From positions 5,394,001 to 5,458,000 of the forward strand of contig NZ_JAFBBY010000001.1 in the NCBI RefSeq assembly GCF_016907515.1: a DNA stretch of 64,000 bases, in the 5' to 3' direction. This document shows, piece by piece, positions 61,367-64,000 of this stretch (positions are counted from its first letter, which is position 1; each line of letters starts with the position of its first letter). This DNA comes from Nocardioides nitrophenolicus. Its GTDB lineage: Bacteria; Actinomycetota; Actinomycetes; Propionibacteriales; Nocardioidaceae. The position numbers and the translations under genes were made by a program. Below the pieces are notes generated by a model. It made no database searches and was not told the DNA's origin. It was given only the letters and a program-made list of their open reading frames with translations.

Positions 61367-62524
61367 ATGAGCTTCGGGGACTACCAGATCGAGCTGTACC
61401 TCGGTGCGCTCGGCGGGGTGCTCCCCGCCCACCCCTTCGACTACGCCGACCTCGAGGCCCGTGCGCTCGCCGCGCTGCCCCCCGAGCTGCGCACCTACGT
61501 CGCCGGGGGAGCCGGCGACGAGGCGACTCAGCGGGCCAACGTGGCGGCCTTCGAGCGCTATGCCGTGGTGCCCCGGATGCTGCGCGCTCCGGCCGAGCGC
61601 GACCTGTCGGTCGAGCTGTTCGGTCGCACCCTCGCCAGTCCGCTGCTGCTCGCTCCGGTCGGCGTGGTCGGGATCTGCACCCCCGACCAGCACGGCGACG
61701 TCCATGCCGCCGAGGTGGCCGCCGCGACCGGCGTACCCCTCATCGGCTCGACGCTGATGAGCGACCCGCTCGAGGAGGTCGCCGCCGCGGCGGGCGAGGC
61801 CGGGAAGTGGTTCCAGCTCTACACCCCCAAGAACCGCGACCTCGCGGCCAGCCTGGTGCGGCGCGCCGAGCAGGCGGGCTACGAGGCGATCGTGATCACC
61901 CTCGACACCTGGGTGCCCGGCTGGCGGCCACGCGACCTCGCGAGCGGCAACTTCCCCCAGCTGCGCGGCAAGGCGCTGGCCAACTACACCTCCGACCCGG
62001 TCTTCCAGGAGATGACCGGGCCGAACCCCGATCCGGGCACGGTCGTGATGACCTGGGTCGGCACCTTCGGGCACCCCGTCACCTGGGACGACCTGCCCTG
62101 GCTCCGGTCGCTCACCGACCTGCCGATCCTGCTCAAGGGCATCTGCCATCCCGACGACGCGCGGCGCGCGCTCGACGAAGGGGCCGACGGGATCTACTGC
62201 TCCAACCACGGCGGCCGGCAGGCCAACGGCGGGGGAGCGGCGCTCGACTGGCTGCCCGATGTCGTCACGGCGGTCGACGGCCGGGCACCGGTGGTCTTCG
62301 ACTCCGGCGTGCGCACCGGCGCCGACGTCGTCAAGGCGCTCGCGCTCGGCGCCGACGCGGTGGCGATCGGCCGGCCCTACGTCTATGGGCTCGCGCTCGG
62401 CGGGGTTCCCGGCGCGGTCCACCAGGTCCGCGCGATGCAGGCCGAGGCCGACCTGATCATGGCCGTCGACGGCTATCCCACCCTGGCCGACCTCGGCCCC
62501 GACGCCCTGCGGAGGCTCTCATGA
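61367..62524 (+). CDS. FMN-dependent alpha-hydroxyacid oxidase (lactate 2-monooxygenase-like)
   Basis: 385 residues. Complete active site of the family: YVAGGAGDE, LLLAPVG, the Tyr in FQLYTPKNRD, the Lys in ILLKGI, the base His and Arg in CSNHGGRQ, and the FDSGVRTGADVVKAL and GRPYVYGLALGG phosphate loops. The segment DTWVPGWRPRDLASG with the long loop after it resembles lactate 2-monooxygenase. Substrate probably L-lactate or another 2-hydroxyacid. It is embedded in the pyr operon between pyrD (1-nt gap) and pyrF (4-nt overlap), where it has no known role. Confidence 0.9.
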   Translation: MSFGDYQIELYLGALGGVLPAHPFDYADLEARALAALPPELRTYVAGGAGDEATQRANVAAFERYAVVPRMLRAPAERDLSVELFGRTLASPLLLAPVGVVGICTPDQHGDVHAAEVAAATGVPLIGSTLMSDPLEEVAAAAGEAGKWFQLYTPKNRDLAASLVRRAEQAGYEAIVITLDTWVPGWRPRDLASGNFPQLRGKALANYTSDPVFQEMTGPNPDPGTVVMTWVGTFGHPVTWDDLPWLRSLTDLPILLKGICHPDDARRALDEGADGIYCSNHGGRQANGGGAALDWLPDVVTAVDGRAPVVFDSGVRTGADVVKALALGADAVAIGRPYVYGLALGGVPGAVHQVRAMQAEADLIMAVDGYPTLADLGPDALRRLS

Positions 62525-63345
62525 CGTTCGGCGCCCGCCTGCACGCCGCGATGGCCGAGCGCGGTCCCTTCTGCGTCGGCATCGACCCCCATGCCAGCCT
62601 GCTCGAGGCCTGGGGGTACGCCGACGACGTCGCCGGGCTGGAGCGCTTCGCCCTCGGCGCGGTGGAGGCGGTCGCGCCGTACTGCGGCATCGTCAAGCCC
62701 CAGTCCGCCTTCTACGAGCGCTTCGGCAGCCGTGGGGTCGCGGTCCTGGAGCGGGTGATCGCGGAGTCGCGCGCGGCGGGAGCGCTGGTGCTGCTCGACA
62801 TCAAGCGCGGCGACATCGGCTCCACCTCCCAGGCGTACGCCGACGCCTACCTCGACCCGGCGTCCCCGCTCGCGAGCGATGCGGTGACGGTGAGCCCGTT
62901 CCTCGGCTTCGGCTCGCTGCTGCCGTTCGTCGACACCGCGCGACGCTTCGACGCCGGCCTCTTCGTGCTCGCCGCGACCTCCAACAAGGAGGGCCCGGAG
63001 GTCCAGGAGGCCGTCACCGGGGGCCGCAGCGTCTCCGGCGCCATGCTCGACCACCTGCGCCGGCTCAACGCCGACGCGACCCCGCTGGGCTCCTTCGGGG
63101 CCGTCGTCGGGGCCACCCTGGAGGACGACCGCGGCCTCGACCTGGCCTTCCAGGGCCCGATCCTGGCGCCCGGCTACGGCGAGCAGGGCGGCACCATCGC
63201 CGATCTGCGCCGGATCTTCGGCGCCGCCGTCGGCAACGTGCTGGCCAGCTCCTCGCGCGGCGTGCTCCGCCTCGGGCCCGACCCCGTGGCGCTGCGCGAC
63301 GCGGTGCTGCGCACCAACGACGAGCTGCGCGCGCTGCGGGGGTGA
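62521..63345 (+). CDS. pyrF: Orotidine 5'-phosphate decarboxylase
   Basis: 274 residues, the long type 2 form. The catalytic Asp-Lys-x-x-Asp network is in LLDIKRGDIGSTSQAY; GIDPHASLL starts the barrel and ILAPGYGEQGG carries the phosphate loop. It produces UMP. With pyrB, C, D and carAB, only pyrE (orotate phosphoribosyltransferase) is absent from the window. Overlaps both neighbours by 4 nt. Confidence 0.96.
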   Translation: MTFGARLHAAMAERGPFCVGIDPHASLLEAWGYADDVAGLERFALGAVEAVAPYCGIVKPQSAFYERFGSRGVAVLERVIAESRAAGALVLLDIKRGDIGSTSQAYADAYLDPASPLASDAVTVSPFLGFGSLLPFVDTARRFDAGLFVLAATSNKEGPEVQEAVTGGRSVSGAMLDHLRRLNADATPLGSFGAVVGATLEDDRGLDLAFQGPILAPGYGEQGGTIADLRRIFGAAVGNVLASSSRGVLRLGPDPVALRDAVLRTNDELRALRG

Positions 63346-63815
63346 GCGTGCGCCGCATCCTGCCCCTCGTCGTCGTGGCGGCCCTGGTCGTCGCGTTCGC
63401 GGTCGGGCTGCTGCTGGTGCGCGGCAGCGGTGACGACGACCCGTTCGCGGACTACTGCGCGGCGGTCGCCGAGCACCGCCAGGACGTCGGCGCCGCCCTC
63501 AGCGCCGGTCCGACCACCGGCCTGCTGCGGGCCCTGCCCAGCTTCGAGGCACTGGCGAAGGAGTCGCCGGACGACATCGCGGGCGACTGGCGCCTCGTCG
63601 TCGAGCGGATCAGCGCGCTGAAGAAGGCCCTCGACTCCGCCGGGGTGGACCCGGCGACGTACCGCTTCGACCAGCCGCCGGCCGACCTGCCGGCCGACGA
63701 CAAGGCCTCGATCGACGCCGCGGCGGCCGGGCTGGGGTCCGCGGACACGGCCACCGCGCTGGCCCACGTCGAGCAGCAGGCCCGCGATGTCTGCAAGACG
63801 CCGCTGAGCATGTAG
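63342..63815 (+). CDS. Hypothetical membrane-anchored protein
   Basis: 157 residues, GTG start overlapping pyrF by 4 nt. One N-terminal helix (about 6-26) followed by an extracytoplasmic helical domain with two Cys (DYCAAVAEH and RDVCKTPLSM) that could pair. No family recognised. It is the last gene of the pyr operon. Confidence 0.7.
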   Translation: MSVRRILPLVVVAALVVAFAVGLLLVRGSGDDDPFADYCAAVAEHRQDVGAALSAGPTTGLLRALPSFEALAKESPDDIAGDWRLVVERISALKKALDSAGVDPATYRFDQPPADLPADDKASIDAAAAGLGSADTATALAHVEQQARDVCKTPLSM

Positions 63816-63834
63816 CGGCCACCTCCGAGCCCCG

Positions 63835-63858
63835 CATTGCCCGTCACGTCGGGCAATG
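63835..63858 (+). terminator. Hairpin ending the pyr operon
   Basis: CATTGCCCG and its complement CGGGCAATG, 9 bp, 6-nt loop, 19 nt after the stop. It lies 2 bp before the probable mihF -10 box, so it could also affect that promoter. Confidence 0.55.
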
Positions 63859-63860
63859 GC

Positions 63861-63866
63861 TAGATT
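63861..63866 (+). promoter_or_regulatory. -10 box (TAGATT) for mihF
   Basis: TAGATT lies 38 nt before the mihF GTG and leaves a leader of about 30 nt. Confidence 0.4.
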
Positions 63867-63903
63867 GACGCTGCTGCCCCCGTTGACGAAGGACATCTCT
63901 CTC

Positions 63904-64000
63904 GTGGCCCTGCCCCCGCTCACCCCCGAACAGCGCCAGGCTGCCCTCGAGAAGGCAGCCGCCGCCCGCCGGGAGCGGGCCGAGGTCAAGAACCGGCTCA
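63904..64000 (+). CDS. mihF: Integration host factor, actinobacterial type (mIHF), 3'-truncated by the window
   Basis: Only the first 32 codons are present; the frame runs off the right edge. ALPPLTPEQRQAALEKA and ARRERAEVKNRL match the highly conserved N terminus of mIHF/sIHF, a small nucleoid-associated protein unrelated to E. coli IHF. It follows the pyr genes as in M. tuberculosis, where gmk comes next. Confidence 0.9.
   Translation, partial: MALPPLTPEQRQAALEKAAAARRERAEVKNRL

Overview
The window is 64 kb of high-GC, gene-dense DNA from an actinobacterium. The gene order, the families present (mIHF, DUF6167, PyrR with a TTG start, Ap4A phosphorylase beside PI-phosphate synthase) and the -10-only leaderless promoters all fit. 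From memory the order closely follows two chromosomal blocks of Mycobacterium tuberculosis (thrS to nusB, and pyrR to mihF). The style of the accessory genes suggests a Nocardioides-like member of Nocardioidaceae, but no search was run. I found no tRNA, rRNA, CRISPR array, transposase or phage gene.

Layout. 1-5.5 kb: the 3' end of a PKD-domain surface protein, an excalibur Ca-binding protein, dps (minus), thrS and a lipoprotein. 5.5-12.8 kb: a TetR regulator, HIT phosphorylase, pgsA and pdxS, then a five-gene SipW-type secretion operon inserted between pdxS and pdxT. 12.9-24.2 kb: an acyltransferase, yebC, ruvCAB under a LexA box, yajC-secD-secF, apt and relA. 24.2-25.5 kb: an accessory AbiEi/DUF559-like gene flanked by oppositely oriented copies of a palindromic repeat. 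25.5-30.7 kb: DUF349 protein, MBL hydrolase, hisS, aspS. 31-37.2 kb: a peptide ABC importer in the order C, substrate-binding, B, D, F. 37.4-49.8 kb: rarA, two small membrane-protein genes, alaS, ruvX, mltG, aroE, prepilin peptidase, aroC-aroK-aroB-aroQ, efp, nusB. 50-53 kb: an FAD disulfide oxidoreductase, a ParA/MinD-like ATPase and a CsbD protein. 53.1-63.8 kb: the pyr operon (pyrR-pyrB-pyrC-carA-carB-pyrD, an FMN alpha-hydroxyacid oxidase, pyrF, a small membrane protein). The window ends in the start of mihF.

How the genes work together. Most of the window is housekeeping: translation (thrS, hisS, aspS, alaS, efp), Holliday-junction repair and replication restart (ruvCAB, ruvX, rarA), Sec auxiliary export (yajC, secD, secF), the stringent response, PLP synthesis (pdxS, pdxT), the shikimate pathway and all of de novo UMP synthesis except the phosphoribosyltransferase pyrE. 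Many operons have 1-8 nt stop/start overlaps, implying translational coupling.

The most unusual unit is the SipW-type operon (8784-12149): two substrates with an AYWTD-type signal peptide, two ER/archaeal-type signal peptidases and an LPDTG-anchored protein. The second peptidase is fused in frame to its own AYWTD signal and a secreted C-terminal domain, so it looks like a protease-substrate polyprotein that could cut itself. Other signals worth following are several families of intergenic palindromes (6.8, 24.3/25.4, 37.3, 49.8 and 52.7 kb), a PyrR-binding RNA overlapping the pyrR ribosome-binding site, an 8-bp tandem repeat running through the aspS stop codon, and an FMN oxidase embedded in the pyr operon.
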